A stretch of 64,000 bases of DNA. Origin: Costus lasius. Lineage: Eukaryota; Streptophyta; Magnoliopsida; Zingiberales; Costaceae. Shown piece after piece: positions 12,554-23,941 of the stretch. The notes under the pieces are model-generated. The model was not told the DNA's origin, did not search any database, and was given only the letters and a program-made list of their open reading frames with translations. Both the position numbers and the translations under genes were made by a program. The first letter of the stretch is position 1; each line of letters opens with the position of its first letter. Location of the stretch: contig JANVAS020000223.1 of NCBI GenBank assembly GCA_027563935.2, positions 496,001 to 560,000 on the forward strand. The letters run 5' to 3'.

Positions 12554-12827
12554 GAGCTTCGTGTTGATAACGTATTACAAAATGAAATAAACTAATAAAT
12601 AAAATAATAAAGAGATGGAATGATTGAGATAATAAGAAATTTTATTTTACTTTCGTTTTGGTGTTTCAATACAAAAAGAGATATTCTATTTATAGCATCC
12701 CAAAAGATCTATAACTTATGAATTATAATTACATAAGTTAATTACTTTACATAGGTTTCAAAATTATAACCAAAGAATATGAAAACCGAATGATGAATGG
12801 ACATCCACAATAATATTATTCATAACA
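12554..12827 (-). repeat. 5' LTR of Copia C1 with adjacent primer-site region
   Basis: LTR 12573-12827 (255 bp), matched to 3929-4137. Its outer end is TGTTATG on the minus strand. The inner end has lost the CA (now TA). On the minus strand it is followed directly by CGTTATCAACACGAAGCTC (12572-12554), the place of the primer-binding site; which tRNA it pairs with was not identified. A TATA-like CTATAAATAG is at 12686-12695 (minus). 12256-12553, between here and gag, is untranslated AT-rich leader. Confidence 0.85.
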
Positions 12828-13503
12828 ATTTTATCATAGTTTTTAAGAATATATTCAATTTCACTATATTTATTTCATTATGACAACTATTATAAAGTTA
12901 TTTTTGATGATGATTATAAAATTTACATTAATTTAAAGCAACTATAAACATCGGTTAGGCCTTTTTAGGGTGTGTTAAATTTCATTATAAGGCATTTATA
13001 ATAATACAATTATATTATTTATTTTTCAGCTGCTTTATATAAAGTTATTTTTTAATAGTTTCTATGGAATTTATTTGAAAGAATAATGTAAAAAAAAAAG
13101 TTACACTCTTTGGTTGCTTTTATATAAAGTTATTTTGTAAGCAATGATAAAGTGTTCTGATTTTAGTACTATATTCAATTTGTTCAAAAAATTAAAATCA
13201 TGTAAATATTTGAAACGCTTCTAAACGTTATTTTTCATCCTCTCTGTAAAACGGTTTCAATAATTATGAAATAATTTTGTTTTAGGCTATGAGAAAGTAT
13301 AGCTTTTGAAAAGGCTGCTAAGACACATTTGACTCAATTCCATTTTAATATAATCAAATGTGAATATAATCACGTAACAATAAATAATCAGTCAGACTGT
13401 GCTCAAGCAACAAAACAAATAGAGAGTACACATCGGCAAGGTACATGGCTCAACACTTGATTGGATCTACTTAGGATGCTTTTCTCTTCTAGTTATAGTT
13501 GTT
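12828..13503. repeat. Continuation of the left duplicated segment
   Basis: 12828 to about 13090 continues the match to 26668-26935 (ATCATAGTTTTTAAGAATATAT, TGATGATTATAAAATTT and a shared TTTCATT...GGCA block). It was therefore contiguous with 3700-3928 before C1 inserted. The remainder to 13503 is AT-rich with no gene or repeat recognised. Confidence 0.65.
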
Positions 13504-14007
13504 AGGTCACAACATGTAACAAGCTAGGCCCAGAGGTTTTGGGTCCCAACTCAAGGTTTACAAACCCGAATCCCGTTCCGGTTCATGGGTCATCATGCCC
13601 CCAGAAATATTTCGTCTGCAACGGGATTCGACCTCTGGACATGACCCTTAAACCGTTGAGCTGCGGTCACAACCCCTAACAAGCTAGGCCCAGAGATTTG
13701 GGTCCCAACTAAAGGTTTACAAACTCGAATCCCGTTCTGGTTCATGGGTCATCATGCCCTCGGAAATATTCCGTCTGCAGCGGGATTCGACCTCTGGACA
13801 TAACCCTCACAAGTCATGACCCTTAAACCGTTGAGCTCAACGGTTTAAGGGTCATGACCCATGAGGGTTATGTCCAGAGGTCGAATCCCGCTGTAGACAG
13901 AATATTTCCGGGGGCATGATGACCTATGAACCAGAATGAGATTTGGGATTGTAAACCTTTGGTTGGGACCCAAACCTCTAGGCCTAACTTGTTACGGGTT
14001 GTGACCT
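13504..14007. repeat. Triple repeat, two direct and one inverted copy, SINE- or foldback-like
   Basis: Three copies of a roughly 165-bp unit: 13505-13674 and 13675-13835 in the same direction, and 13836-14006 inverted. The second and third copies meet at a perfect palindrome centred on 13835/13836 (TTGAGCTCAA within a longer one). The outer ends are AGGTCACAAC and GTTGTGACCT. Read in the inverted direction each unit has an A-box-like GCTCAACGGTTTAAG and, about 30-50 bp on, a B-box-like GGTCGAATCCC. A tRNA-derived SINE rearranged into a hairpin, or a foldback DNA element, are both possible. It abuts the 3' end of the NLR relic. Confidence 0.75.
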
Positions 14008-17000
14008 AAGAAAATCTGTTGCATACTTGGCATTTCTTGTAGCCAATAATTGACGATGTTTGAAGGGGCTCACAATTCTTAATGTCTTTTGGCAATTGCC
14101 TCATCTTATGGCATCCAACTATTTCCAACTCTTTAATATTTTTAAAAATGCTATCAAAATATGAATGCTCCAAAACTGTACTTTGCAACCATATAGTCAA
14201 TTTCTCTTCCAATTCAAATCCATATATGTTGATTAATTTTGGGCAATGGATTAGTGTCAATTCTTGAATATAAGGACATCTTAAATTCCATTTTATAAGA
14301 TTAGGCATCTGAGATAAAAGGAGCTTTCTCAATGAAAAAAATGTGTACTCATCATTAGATATTGTCCTTTCCACACAAGTAATTGAGTCCATGCCACTAA
14401 TCTCAAGACTAGCAAGGTAAGCTAATCCACCTAATAATGGTAGATTCTTGCATCTTTTAAGGTTCACCAATCTTATTTTAACCAATGATTTGAAAAGTAA
14501 AAGTTGCTTATCCATCATCATCCAATTGAGAAATTGCATACCCCAAAAGGAAATAATTCCTAAGCTTTTCAAATGTGAGAAATTAGGTTGAAGACCATCA
14601 AGTACCTTAAAAGATTCTAACTGGTCATTTTCCCTGAGATTCATATTCCACCATTCCCAATGTAGCAAAAGATTCTCTAAATATCGTTTCTCCTTCAAGT
14701 TTACACTTGTAATAGCATTAAGTTTAGCATGCATTCAAGATGATATATATGCAATTGTTCAATACTTGTTAGAGATTGCAACTCCTGCATTGTTAAGCTT
14801 CCATGGTCATTGTTTTCTACAAAGTAACTTGACAAAGCCTCAAGATTAGTCAATTTAGAAATCCCAATAGATATTTGAGTCAATGATGCACATCCAATCA
14901 TGTGGTTCATCAGGGTTTCCAAGTGTCCCAACTCTTCAGGTAACTCCTTAAGCTAATAACACGCTTCAATGTCTAGCACTTGTAGGTTCACCAATCTAGT
15001 GATTGAATTTGGTAGCTTTTGAAGTCTTGTGCAGTAAGCTAATCTCAGTATCTGTAATTTAGTAAGTTTATGTATTTGCTCTAGTAGCCTCAAAAGCCTT
15101 TTAGAATGGGATAAACATAAAACATGTAGATTATTAAGCTCACAAATAGACTTCGAAAGCTCTTCCATCTGCTTCTCTGAAATCTTGAGGTATCTCAAGC
15201 GACGCAACATGCTAATTATGTTTGATAACTTTTGAATATCAGTATCTATTATACTCAGCATACTTAAATTTTTGATCCAAGACTTTGGAATCTCTATTGA
15301 TGATGCTTCGTGATATTTCTAATGTTGCAAATCAATCTCATCTTTTACCTTGTATAGCATTAGCATCCGAAGATTGTTGGCAATCTTAGCTTCCGAATTA
15401 GTTAAAAAAGTGTTGGTATTAGAATCGACATGTACGCATAAATAGCGGCAGTGTTGTGAAATTCTAAATTCTTAACCCTTCCTCGTGTTAAAATGTTAGA
15501 TGCTTTTTTCCTGGGCAAGTATTTGAGTACGAAATCTTTGATAAAATTCATGAAAGTTCTTGATCCAGTGAATGAAATATTTTTGGAATCCAAGTTCAGA
15601 ATTTCTTGAATAGTAAAAGATGTCTTCTACGATGAGCATATCAAAGCAGCTATTAGTGAAGGCCAACGGAAGTTGATGAAATAATTCAACGTATAGATTG
15701 GTTTGTAATTTTTCTTTGCAAATATACTGACAGAAACAAAAATCCAAGAATCTAGGATTTTGTACTTGCAACTGATAAAATCCCAGTAAAGTGTTCCTTG
15801 ACATGAAGCCACATAATTTTGCTACACTTGGAGTCTCAATTAGTGCCTGGTCAAATTGCTCGTTAGCTAGTTTTAGCATATCTATCATCCCAATAGAAGG
15901 AGAAATTTGTTTTGCTTGATCAGGATGCATTGTCAGTATTGCATATTTCAAGAATAATTTGGTCCATGCATCTTCTAATATATTCTCTAATTTGTATTCT
16001 TTATCAAGATGTACCATTGGATCGCTTTCTACAATAGGGTAAGATGTACAAGTTATGATGACTCTACTCCCTGGGGCAGCAAAGCTAAGGAGGTTCTTCC
16101 TTAGTTCCTCAAACCTGTCTATGTTCTCCATGGTGAAATTGAATAAATCATCCAAAACAAGCAAAAATCTAGCTTGAGGAAGTGACCTACGGAGGAGATT
16201 CCAAACATCAACGTCTACCGTTATTATCCCAGTTTGGTGTCTAACACATTCTTTGGCAATTTCTCTGTGATCATATGTAAAGTAGGTACATTTAAGAACA
16301 TCTACCCAAATTTGATGTTTGAAGAATTCACGAACTAAAGGGTGATAATAGATCATACGAGTCAATATAGATTTTCCTATTTCTGCTCTCCTGGTTATAG
16401 CAATGACAAAAGGCTCATCATCTGTAATACGTTGTGATGGTTTCCCTTGTTGTAACCCAAAAATAATTTGTAAAATTCTGTTTACGTCATCATCTCTTCC
16501 TACCACCTCTTGCTGTAGAATGGAACAGTAGTCAGCTTGGTTTGGATTCATGGAATCTATCATATCTACTTGGAGGCCAAATGCAACTGCTCTACTTAAT
16601 AGGCAATTCAAACTCTGTGCAATCTGCTTGAGTTCAACTAGAATGGCATGGCGGCTGCTGATACTACTTACATTGCTACGATGCGACAAGTTAGGAAGAG
16701 GTGTTACCTTTTGGTTTTGCTCTTCAGGTTGTTGACAAAAATCTTGGAGGGCTTGGAGAATGTTCTCAACGTCCATGATTGCCATGTAAACATCTCCTAG
16801 CCAATTTTTCGACTCTGGGTCCTTGATAGCACGTAGGTTGGCATCCAAGAGAATAGCATTGATGGCCCATAAGTTGTCTTGAATCATGTCCAAGTGATTT
16901 GAGACAAGCGCAACTACTGGCCCGCCAGCTTGATCTCCGGCGAAGGCATTAACCTCTGCAAGATGTGCCTCAAGTTCACCGCTAGTAGTGGTTTTGCCAT
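14006..17000 (-). pseudogene. CC-NBS-LRR (NLR) disease-resistance gene relic
   Basis: NLRs are cytoplasmic immune receptors. The main frame (15496-16893, 465 residues) shows an Rx-type coiled coil (about 1-60), VGRDDD (131-136), a decayed P-loop (RRAEIGKS, 168-175, instead of GxGGxGKT), kinase-2 LLVLDD (244-249) and an RNBS-B GSRVIIT (275-281). No clear GLPL or MHD motif is seen. Leucine-rich repeats follow in 15402-15593, 14953-15261, 14701-14931 and 14006-14734, separated by frameshifts and stops. The ATG at 17000-16998 is in a different frame from the coiled coil; a one-base change in the T4 run at 16992-16995 would explain it. The last stop codon borrows bases from the repeat at 13504-14007, so the 3' end may be truncated. 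A fast-evolving gene with introns is less likely given several breaks. Confidence 0.85.
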
Positions 17001-17040
17001 TGCTTCAGTTTGTTTGTGGATGGACCTTACTGCTGTCTCA

Positions 17041-17050
17041 TGTATTTATA
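17041..17050 (-). promoter_or_regulatory. TATA-like box of the NLR relic
   Basis: Reverse complement reads TATAAATACA, about 41-50 bases before the ATG at 17000. The placement would give a very short 5' leader. The surrounding upstream DNA (17085-17403) is the segment duplicated at 2976-3265. Confidence 0.5.
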
Positions 17051-17084
17051 AGTCAGAAGTAGCAGCAGCATGACGCAAGAGCTT

Positions 17085-17403
17085 AAGTACTAATCAAGTG
17101 AAGCAAAGGGCAAATGCTGTCTGGGGCTTAATTAGTAATTAATTACTACGATGCAAACCTGCACTAACACATTAATTAATTGATTAATTAGTTACTTTAT
17201 TTGATGCTTGCTTCTTCCACAATTAGCGAATCAATGTTTGCGTGTGCCTTTTCTTTTAATTACTGATTCTTTACTTTTATGGGCAACCCAAAAAGCGGTA
17301 GGTTACTATATATCTTGTGTGTGTATACATATAAAAGATATTTTAGCCTGAATAAGTTTAGTTTAATTACTTAGTGGTGTGTATGAGTTTTATATGAATT
17401 AGT
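17085..17403. repeat. Right copy of the duplicated NLR upstream segment
   Basis: This is the counterpart of 2976-3265 and continues at 26382 after the LTR element at 17404-26376. Its last five bases, TTAGT (17399-17403), are the target duplication of that element, repeated at 26377-26381. It probably includes NLR promoter sequence. Confidence 0.7.
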
Positions 17404-17688
17404 TGTTAGAATATTTTTGCATATTCATAAAATAAGATCTTTGTATAGACTTAGAATAATATGAAGAACAAATAGTAAATATACCTGATTGAGTCATTTG
17501 CTTTTGTTTATCTGAAAATGATCCGCTGAATGGGTGAAGATCTTTCACTTGCTATCTCTCTATATAATGACTCTTAATGGGAAGAGACAATATCGATTGA
17601 GATGCAAGCAGGGACCTACCCCATATATATAATAATAGAAAACCCTAGACTACTCCCATCAAGTAGAACGGATTTCGGGTGCAAAATC
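17404..17688 (-). repeat. Left (3') LTR of the non-autonomous element, first part
   Basis: It matches 25951-26240 (TGTTAGAATATTTTTGC start, then a long shared block ending in TCGGGTGCAAAATC). It is interrupted at 17688 by the Copia element at 17689-23941 and continues at 23942 (TSD copy) to 24096. Confidence 0.9.
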
Positions 17689-18318
17689 TGTTGGAGTTTG
17701 AAAACCCAAAAGTCCCTTAGTCCCACATTAAGGGAGTTGAAAGGGATACTTAGGTTTAAAGGTAGTTGAGTTTTCTCTAGCCCATTGGGGTATTCAAGGA
17801 GCAATCAACTATCTAAACTAAGTTGATCCAAAACACACACGCGCGCGTGCCTCGCCTCGCCTCGCCATGCCACGTCGAGCCGGGTTGGGTCACGGGTGCG
17901 GGTTTATCGGGCAATTAATGTGCCTATTTAGAGGTACGTATGAGACCATGTTATTAATATTTGTTATTTCGAGAGAGCTAATTTTAGCCCTTCTCAATTT
18001 AGTGTCGCAGCCTTCGCCACTCTCCTTCTCTATATAATAGAAGGCTGGGCAACAGGCACAGACACACAGTCGTACGCTTCTCTCGCTCTCCTCCTCTTTG
18101 CTAAACAACATTGAAAGGTGGCAGTGATAGCCGTCGTGCCGGCAGAGACGTTACATCGGTTATATCTTCGGGCAACCATCCGGAAGAAGCTTGCCCGCCA
18201 AAGCTCAAAAATTTGCCTTAGGACAGACCTACGGTTGCGTCCGATTATTTCTAATTCTTTATTTACTGTTCTTAAATCTGCTTGATCATCTGATTTGTTT
18301 TCTGATTATACAGCAACA
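17689..18318 (+). repeat. 5' LTR of the nested Copia element
   Basis: It starts TGTTGGAGTTTG like the 3' LTR. Relative to that copy it lacks about 95 bp (23397-23494) at a short repeat around ATTAAT/ATTAGTG. The inner end is set at the GCAACA at 18313-18318, which resembles the GCAACA end of the 3' LTR; no clear primer site follows, so this end is uncertain. An alternating CA/CG tract (17829-17847) and a CGCCT repeat are present. Confidence 0.7.
18031..18040 (+). promoter_or_regulatory. LTR TATA box, nested Copia 5' LTR
   Basis: TATATAATAG, repeated at the equivalent place in the 3' LTR (23608-23617). Position within the LTR is consistent with the U3/R boundary of the retrotransposon promoter. 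Confidence 0.55.
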
Positions 18319-19320
18319 TTTTCTTAGGCAAATTTTTATTAATAATCGCATAACTGCTGTTAATCAGTTCATAATAATTTCTGCATCCGTATTAACTAGC
18401 AATTAATATGCTCTTCTGTTCTTTGATCCATAATCCGTCTTTTCCTAATTAATTTTTCTGTCGCATGCTAGACCATTTAATCTGGTTTAGATCACGCATG
18501 TTCTTTATATTTTAATCTTATTGCATGCGCATCTGCTAGTTCCAATTAGATCTGTTATTCAATACCAGATAGATCTAATAATCTGGTGTTAATCATCAAT
18601 TTGGTCTATTAATTTCGATTACTCCTGCTAATCTAATAACAGATCAAGAAACCTTTTGTTAATCAGCATCACATTGGTATTGATTAGATCTTTAACCGCA
18701 TAATCTGTTGTTTTTAGTTTACCCTCTTTGATTACAGAATCTGCTGATCTACCGCTAATCGTATTAAATTAATTAGATCTGCTAATTACTGTTAATCGCT
18801 TAATCTGCTGTTAATCATCAGATCTAATAATCTATATTTGCTTGCGTATTAATTAGATTTGTTCATCTATTGCATCTTCTGTTAATTGGTGATTGCGGCA
18901 GTTTGGTCAAACCCTATTTTTTTGTGTCACGAGTCTGAACCCGCGACTAGATTGGATTCAATCAGGATCCGATCCACGGGATCTGAACCCGCGACCAAAA
19001 TCGTGTCCGCCATGTCACGCCTGCGTGTATGCACGCGTCGCGCACGTGACTTGAAGCTAAAAATAGCTTTGCATTTCGCGGCCACTCGGCTTCGAACGCG
19101 CGACCTGGGCAAGCGTCACGCCTTAAGCGCGAGCGCGTGACCAGTTAGCGAAGCCTTCAAACTTTTATGTTACACATCACTAATTTTATTTATATTATAA
19201 TTGATAGCATACTGCTTTACATAAAATCAAAATTATTTGTTCTAATTTCTGCTGTTCAATTTTAATTATTGCAAAAATATGTTAATGGCTTATTGTCTTG
19301 CATATTTTACTGTTTTATTT
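18319..19320 (+). other. Leader of the nested Copia element, low-complexity repeats
   Basis: 18340-18880 is built of diverged words of the TTAATC / AATCTGCTG / AGATCTAATAATC type. 18930-19010 has the word ATCTGAACCCGCGAC or close to it twice. 19000-19140 is GC-richer. No convincing coding frame was found. Confidence 0.5.
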
Positions 19321-20256
19321 TATATAATTAGAACTGCATGCTCAAAAGATTTTACGGATGTGGTAATTATAAAACTATTGCAGCTTATCATAAAAAGCCT
19401 AATGACTTCATTGAACATTATATGACTACTATCACTTGGATTGATTAGTGCCATTGGTATAGATATGAATAAATCCAATCATTATAAATCCTCTTCCTTC
19501 CCTGATTCTAAAATTCAAATAAATAGTTCAACTCTTTCTTCTAAAACCTATTCAAAGAAATTAAAAAAATCTCACTTCAAACCTCAAGTCAACATTATTG
19601 AAAATCAATTAGTCTCAACTTCATCTCTAAGGATAGACCCCATTTCTCCCACTGTTAACCTAACTCACCATGATTCTGAATGGTGGTTAAATTCTGGTGC
19701 GAATATTCATGTATGTTTTAATCAGATGTGGTTCACTTCCTATCAGGACTCAAGTGGAGGAAGTATAACAATGAGAAATGGTTCCTTAGCAACAGTACTT
19801 GGACATGGTCAAGTAATCCTGAAGTTTACTTCTGGAAAATCTTTAACTCTAGATAACATGTTTCATGTACCTGAGATCCGTAGGAACCTTGTCAGTGGGT
19901 CTCTCCTTGTTAAAAATAGCTTTAATATCGTACTAGATGCAAATAAAGCTGTTCTCTCTAAAGGTGACTTATTCATTGGAAAAGGCTTTACTTCTAATGG
20001 TCTATTTCAGTTGAATATTCTTCCTTTAAATTCAATGTCTGACTCTCCCATTGCTTTAAATACAGAAAACTGTGATTATTGGCATGGTAGGCTTGGACAT
20101 GTTAACTTTAAATATCTGGCTAGAATGAGTCACCTAGGCTTGATCCCTAAAACTAGCTCAAACTCAATGAAAAGTGTGAGCTATGTGTTAAAGCTAAACA
20201 ACCTCGAAAACCATTCCACTCTTTACCTCATCAAAAGTCAGAACTCCTTGAGTTAA
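19321..20256 (+). pseudogene. Nested Copia gag end, protease and GAG-pre-integrase
   Basis: 19321-19440 may be a gag remnant. The frame 19441-20256 has a protease-like active site, WWLNSGANIHVC, where the family has a DSGA-type motif. The catalytic Asp is replaced by Asn. It continues with NMFHVPEIRRNLVSGSLL and the GAG-pre-integrase YWHGRLGHVNFKYLARM motif. The zinc-binding Cys pair that should follow is only partly kept (SYVLKL). The frame ends early, before integrase. Confidence 0.8.
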
Positions 20257-21063
20257 TTCACTCAGATGTTTGTGACTCAAATAGAGATCCCATTAGAGGA
20301 GGTAGCAAATACTTTGTAACCTTCATTGACAATTGTTCAAAGTTTTGCTACATCTATCTCCTAAAATCCAAAGATGAAGTCCTTTCCAAATTTAAAATCT
20401 TTAAAGTTGAAGTAGAAAACCAATTGGATAGGAAAATCAAAATCCTTAGATCAGATCGAGGAGGGGAGTATACCTCTAATGAATTTTCTCAATTCTGTCA
20501 AGTAAATGGGATAATTCATCAAGTAACTGCTCCTTACTCTCCTCAATCTAATGAAGTAGCAGAAAGAAAGAACAAAACCCTACTAGACATAGTAAATGCC
20601 ATGTTACTTAGTTCTGGAGCACCCCATAACTTGTGGGGGGAGGCTATTCTTTCAGCCTGCTTCATTCAAAATAGTATTCCCTCCAAAAACAATATGAAAA
20701 CCCCTTTTGAAATTTGGAAAGGATATAGGCCCAACCTTAAATTCCTTAGAATGTGGGGGTGCTTAGCAAAAGTAAGCATTCATGAACCTAAAAGGAAAAA
20801 AGATTGGTCCTAAAACCATAGATGCTACCTTTATAGGATATTCTCTTGATTCCAACACTTATAAGTGCCTTGTTCTTAGTTCTGATGTTCCTGAAATCTC
20901 TAAGAACTCCCTTATTGAATCTAGGGACATTACCTTCTTTGAAATGTCTTACCTTTCAAACCTCAAAATCCTTCTCCTATCATTGATCCCCAATCTTCTG
21001 TCCCTAGTCCTTCTGTATCTGAGAATCTTGATCAATCCTCTTCACATCCCTCTGAGTCAATAG
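20257..21063 (+). pseudogene. Nested Copia integrase
   Basis: The first catalytic Asp region (HSDVCDSN) lies at about 20265 in a shifted frame. 20424-20813 has the second Asp in RSDRGGEYTSNEF, the catalytic Glu in NEVAERKNKTLLD, and the LWGEAILSACF motif. 20782-21063 is the C-terminal part in another frame (KKIGPKTIDATFIGY). All three catalytic positions are still coded but in different frames, so no functional protein is made. Confidence 0.88.
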
Positions 21064-21095
21064 CTAAACCCAGGAGAAGCGAGAGAACTAGGGCT

Positions 21096-22664
21096 ATGAC
21101 GGATTTCGGTGATGACTTCATCACTTATCTGATTGAAGACACACCGAAAACCTACAATGAAGCTCTTAGTTCTTCTGATGCTCCCTTTTGGAAAGAAGCT
21201 ATCGATAACAAATTTCAATTCATCATTAGCAACAACACCTGGATCTTTACAGATCTACCTCCTGGAAATAAACCTCTAGGATGTAAGTGGATCTTTAAGA
21301 AAAAGTTAAGGACCGATGGTAGTATTGAAAAGTATAAGGCATGTCTGGTGGTTTAAGGTTTTCAGCAAAAGGCCGACATTGACTACTTTGACACCTATGC
21401 GCCTGTTGCTAGGATCACTACAATTAGGTTCCTTCTCTCTATTGCTGCTATTCATGGACTGATAGTACATCAGATGGATGTAAAGACTACATTCCTCCAT
21501 AGAGACCTTGATGAAGAAATCTATATGTCACAACTTGAAGGATTTGTCACAAAGGGTTGTGAAAAGAAAGTTTGCAAACTTGTCCGTTCATGGTATGGAC
21601 AGAAACAAGCTCCTAAACAATGGCATGATAAATTTGACAACGCCATTCTTTCTTATGGATTTCAAATCAACAACTCTGATAACTGTCTCTATTATAAAAA
21701 TGCAAACTCTAGCTTTGCTCTCTTGTGTTTGTATGTAGATGACATCCTAATCCTTTCTAATGATCCTAATTTAGTCCAAGACACTAAAGATATCCTGTCC
21801 CTTCATTTTGACATGAAAGACATTGGAGATGCTGATGTGATCAGTAGAAATCAAAATTTCATCTTTCTTTCTCAATCTCATTATGTAGATATGATCTTGG
21901 AGAAATTCAAATTTGATTCCTTCTCTCCTCTTAGCACTCCTTATGACCCAAATTGTCATCTATTTAAAAATCCTGAATCTCCTGTTGATCAAGAGCTTTA
22001 CTCTAAGGCTATGGGTTCTCTCCTTTTCCTAGCAAATAGAACCAGACCTGATATAGCCTATGCAGTATCTAGACTCAGTAGGTATACCAATAATCCTAGT
22101 GACCTTCATTGGACTGCTCTTAAGAGAGTCTTTAGATACCTCAGAGGAACCTCTAGCTATGTCTTAACCTATAGTGGATTTCCTTCTATTTTAGAAGGTT
22201 TCTGTGATGCAAATTGGATTTCTGATTGCAATAATATAAAATCCACTTCAAGTTATATTTTCACTCTTGGTGGAGGGGCCATTTCATGGCAATCCACCAA
22301 ACAGACTATTATAGCTAGAAGTACCATGGAAGAAGAGCTTGTTGCATTGGACTTAACTTGCTCAGAAGCTGAATGGCTTAAAAACCTTTGTTCATCTATG
22401 CCAATGGCTGTAACTTTCAGTCCACTAATTTCTATAAACTGTGATAATAAGGCTACAATAGAATTTTGCAAAAAGAAACTAGTGAACACCGAATTGAGTA
22501 GACGCATCAAAATCAGGTAGAAAACTATTAGATGATTATCTATTCATAATGTTGTTTCTTTATCATTTGTAAGAACTGATAATAATCTTGCAGACTGCCT
22601 CACAAAAGGTTTGAATCAAACCAAAGTGATGACTTCATCTAGGGGAATGAGGATTTGTCCATAA
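21096..22664 (+). pseudogene. Nested Copia reverse transcriptase and RNase H
   Basis: 21096-21356 begins the polymerase (NKPLGCKWIFKKKLRTDG) and ends at an in-frame TAA before GFQQK. 21474-22520 continues with [18 protein letters not shown], the catalytic LYVDDILIL box, a [15 protein letters not shown] block and RNase H motifs [11 protein letters not shown] and [26 protein letters not shown] tail is visible near 22570-22610 beyond a stop. The YVDD catalytic Asp pair is intact; the frame is not. Confidence 0.9.
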
Positions 22665-23170
22665 TGGGCCCTCCTATAATGGCAACCCAACCTCCGTGAT
22701 AGGTAGACCCTGGAAAGAGGTTCAATGGGTAATAACAAACTGACTGGTTAGCCAAGGAGTACAATAAAAATTATAAAAACACTATATGTGTTTATTGGAG
22801 TTATTTATAATGGCTTTAATACCCCATTCCTAAGGTGATTGAGTATTCCTATGTAGATGTTAGGTTGAGTTAGATGACTCTTAAAGAAATTCAAAAGGTT
22901 TAACCAAAGAAGTGCCTCTACACACTTCTTCATAGGATTTCTCTTATATGTGAGATTCTGTATAAGGTACCCGTGCACGACCAAAAATGCGCAACCCCGC
23001 GTCACTGTTGGCTGTATCATGTGTACACCATCCTAAGCTAGGCCAAAAGGGTTGTAGTTCAACACCTGGTTCACTACATCTCTTTCCTGACCGTGTGATA
23101 TAAATGTTGTTCAGCACTTTGTTTTCTTTATGAATTTAATTTAAAAGGACTTTTGAGTTTTGTGGGGGAT
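22665..23170 (+). other. 3' untranslated part of the nested Copia element
   Basis: Non-coding between the end of RNase H and the 3' LTR. The last bases, GTGGGGGAT (23162-23170), form the polypurine tract next to the LTR start TGTTGGAG. No gene. Confidence 0.7.
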
Positions 23171-23941
23171 TGTTGGAGTTTGAAAACCCAAAAGTTCCTT
23201 AGTCCCACATTGAGGGAGTTGGAAGGGATACTTAGGTTTAAAGGTAGTTGAGTTTTCTCTATCCCATTGGGGCATTCAAGGGGCAATCAACTATCTAAAT
23301 CAAGTTGATCCAAAACACACGCGCGCGCGTGCCTTGTCTCGCCGCGCCACGCCGAGCCGGGTCGGGTCGCGGTTGCCGATGCGGGTTTATCGGGCAATTA
23401 ATTTATCTCTTTATTTTAGCCCATGTTTTATTTTTATTATTATTAATAACGGTAATTAAGACTATATTTATATTAGTCTTAATTATGGTCATTAGTGTGC
23501 CTCTTTAGAGGTACTCACGAGACCACGTTATTAATATTTGTTATTTCGAGAGAGCTAATTTTAGCCCTTCTCAATTTAGTGTTGCAGCCCTCGCCACCCT
23601 CCTTCTCTATATAATAGAGGCTGGGCGACAGGCACAAACACACAGTCGCCAAAGCCCAGAAATTTGCCTTAGGACAGGCACAATCAGTCGTACGCTCCTC
23701 CTCTTTGCTGAACAACATTGAAAGGTGGCAGTGATAGCTGTCTCACCATCGCGCCGGCAGAGACACTACATTGGTTGTATCTTTGGGCAATCATCCGAAA
23801 GAAGCTTTCTCGCCAAAGCCCAGAAATTTGCCTTAGGACAGACCTATGGTTGCCTTCGATTTTTTCTAATCCTTTATTTACAGTTCCTAAATCTACCTGA
23901 TCATCTGATTGGTTTTCTGATTCTATAGCATATACGCAACA
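23171..23941 (+). repeat. 3' LTR of the nested Copia element
   Basis: 771 bp with ends TGTTGGAG and GCAACA. It contains the word GCCAAAGCCCAGAAATTTGC twice (about 23649 and 23813), while the 5' LTR has it once. The extra copy sits inside the ACACAGTC/GTACGC stretch, as expected from a template jump during reverse transcription. A TATA box is at 23608-23617. Confidence 0.85.

Larger units (their letters stand above)
3929..12827 (-). mobile_element. Copia LTR retrotransposon C1, decayed, with two nested solo LTRs
   Basis: Read on the minus strand the order is 5' LTR (12573-12827), gag, protease, integrase, reverse transcriptase, RNase H, 3' LTR (3929-4137), which is the Copia order. The flanks share an ATTT(T) target duplication and the paralogous empty site at 26.66 kb confirms the ends. 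Solo LTRs at 4567-6147 and 9843-12101 interrupt RNase H and gag. Removing them leaves about 5.1 kb. All reading frames are broken by stops, frameshifts and an internal gag deletion, so the copy is dead. Confidence 0.92.
17689..23941 (+). mobile_element. Copia retrotransposon nested in the LTR of another element
   Basis: Plus-strand order: 5' LTR (17689-18318), leader, gag remnant, protease, integrase, reverse transcriptase, RNase H, polypurine tract, 3' LTR (23171-23941). The flanking target duplication is AAATC (17684-17688) versus GAATC (23942-23946), one mismatch. The host LTR reads through cleanly when the element is removed. Frames are broken and the two LTRs differ by large indels, so this is an older insertion than the Copia at 32.5-41.7 kb. 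Confidence 0.9.

Noticed and set aside
13621..13900. tRNA gene suggested by A-box- and B-box-like words
   Set aside because: No acceptor stem or anticodon arm can be formed at the right spacing; a tRNA-derived repeat fits better.
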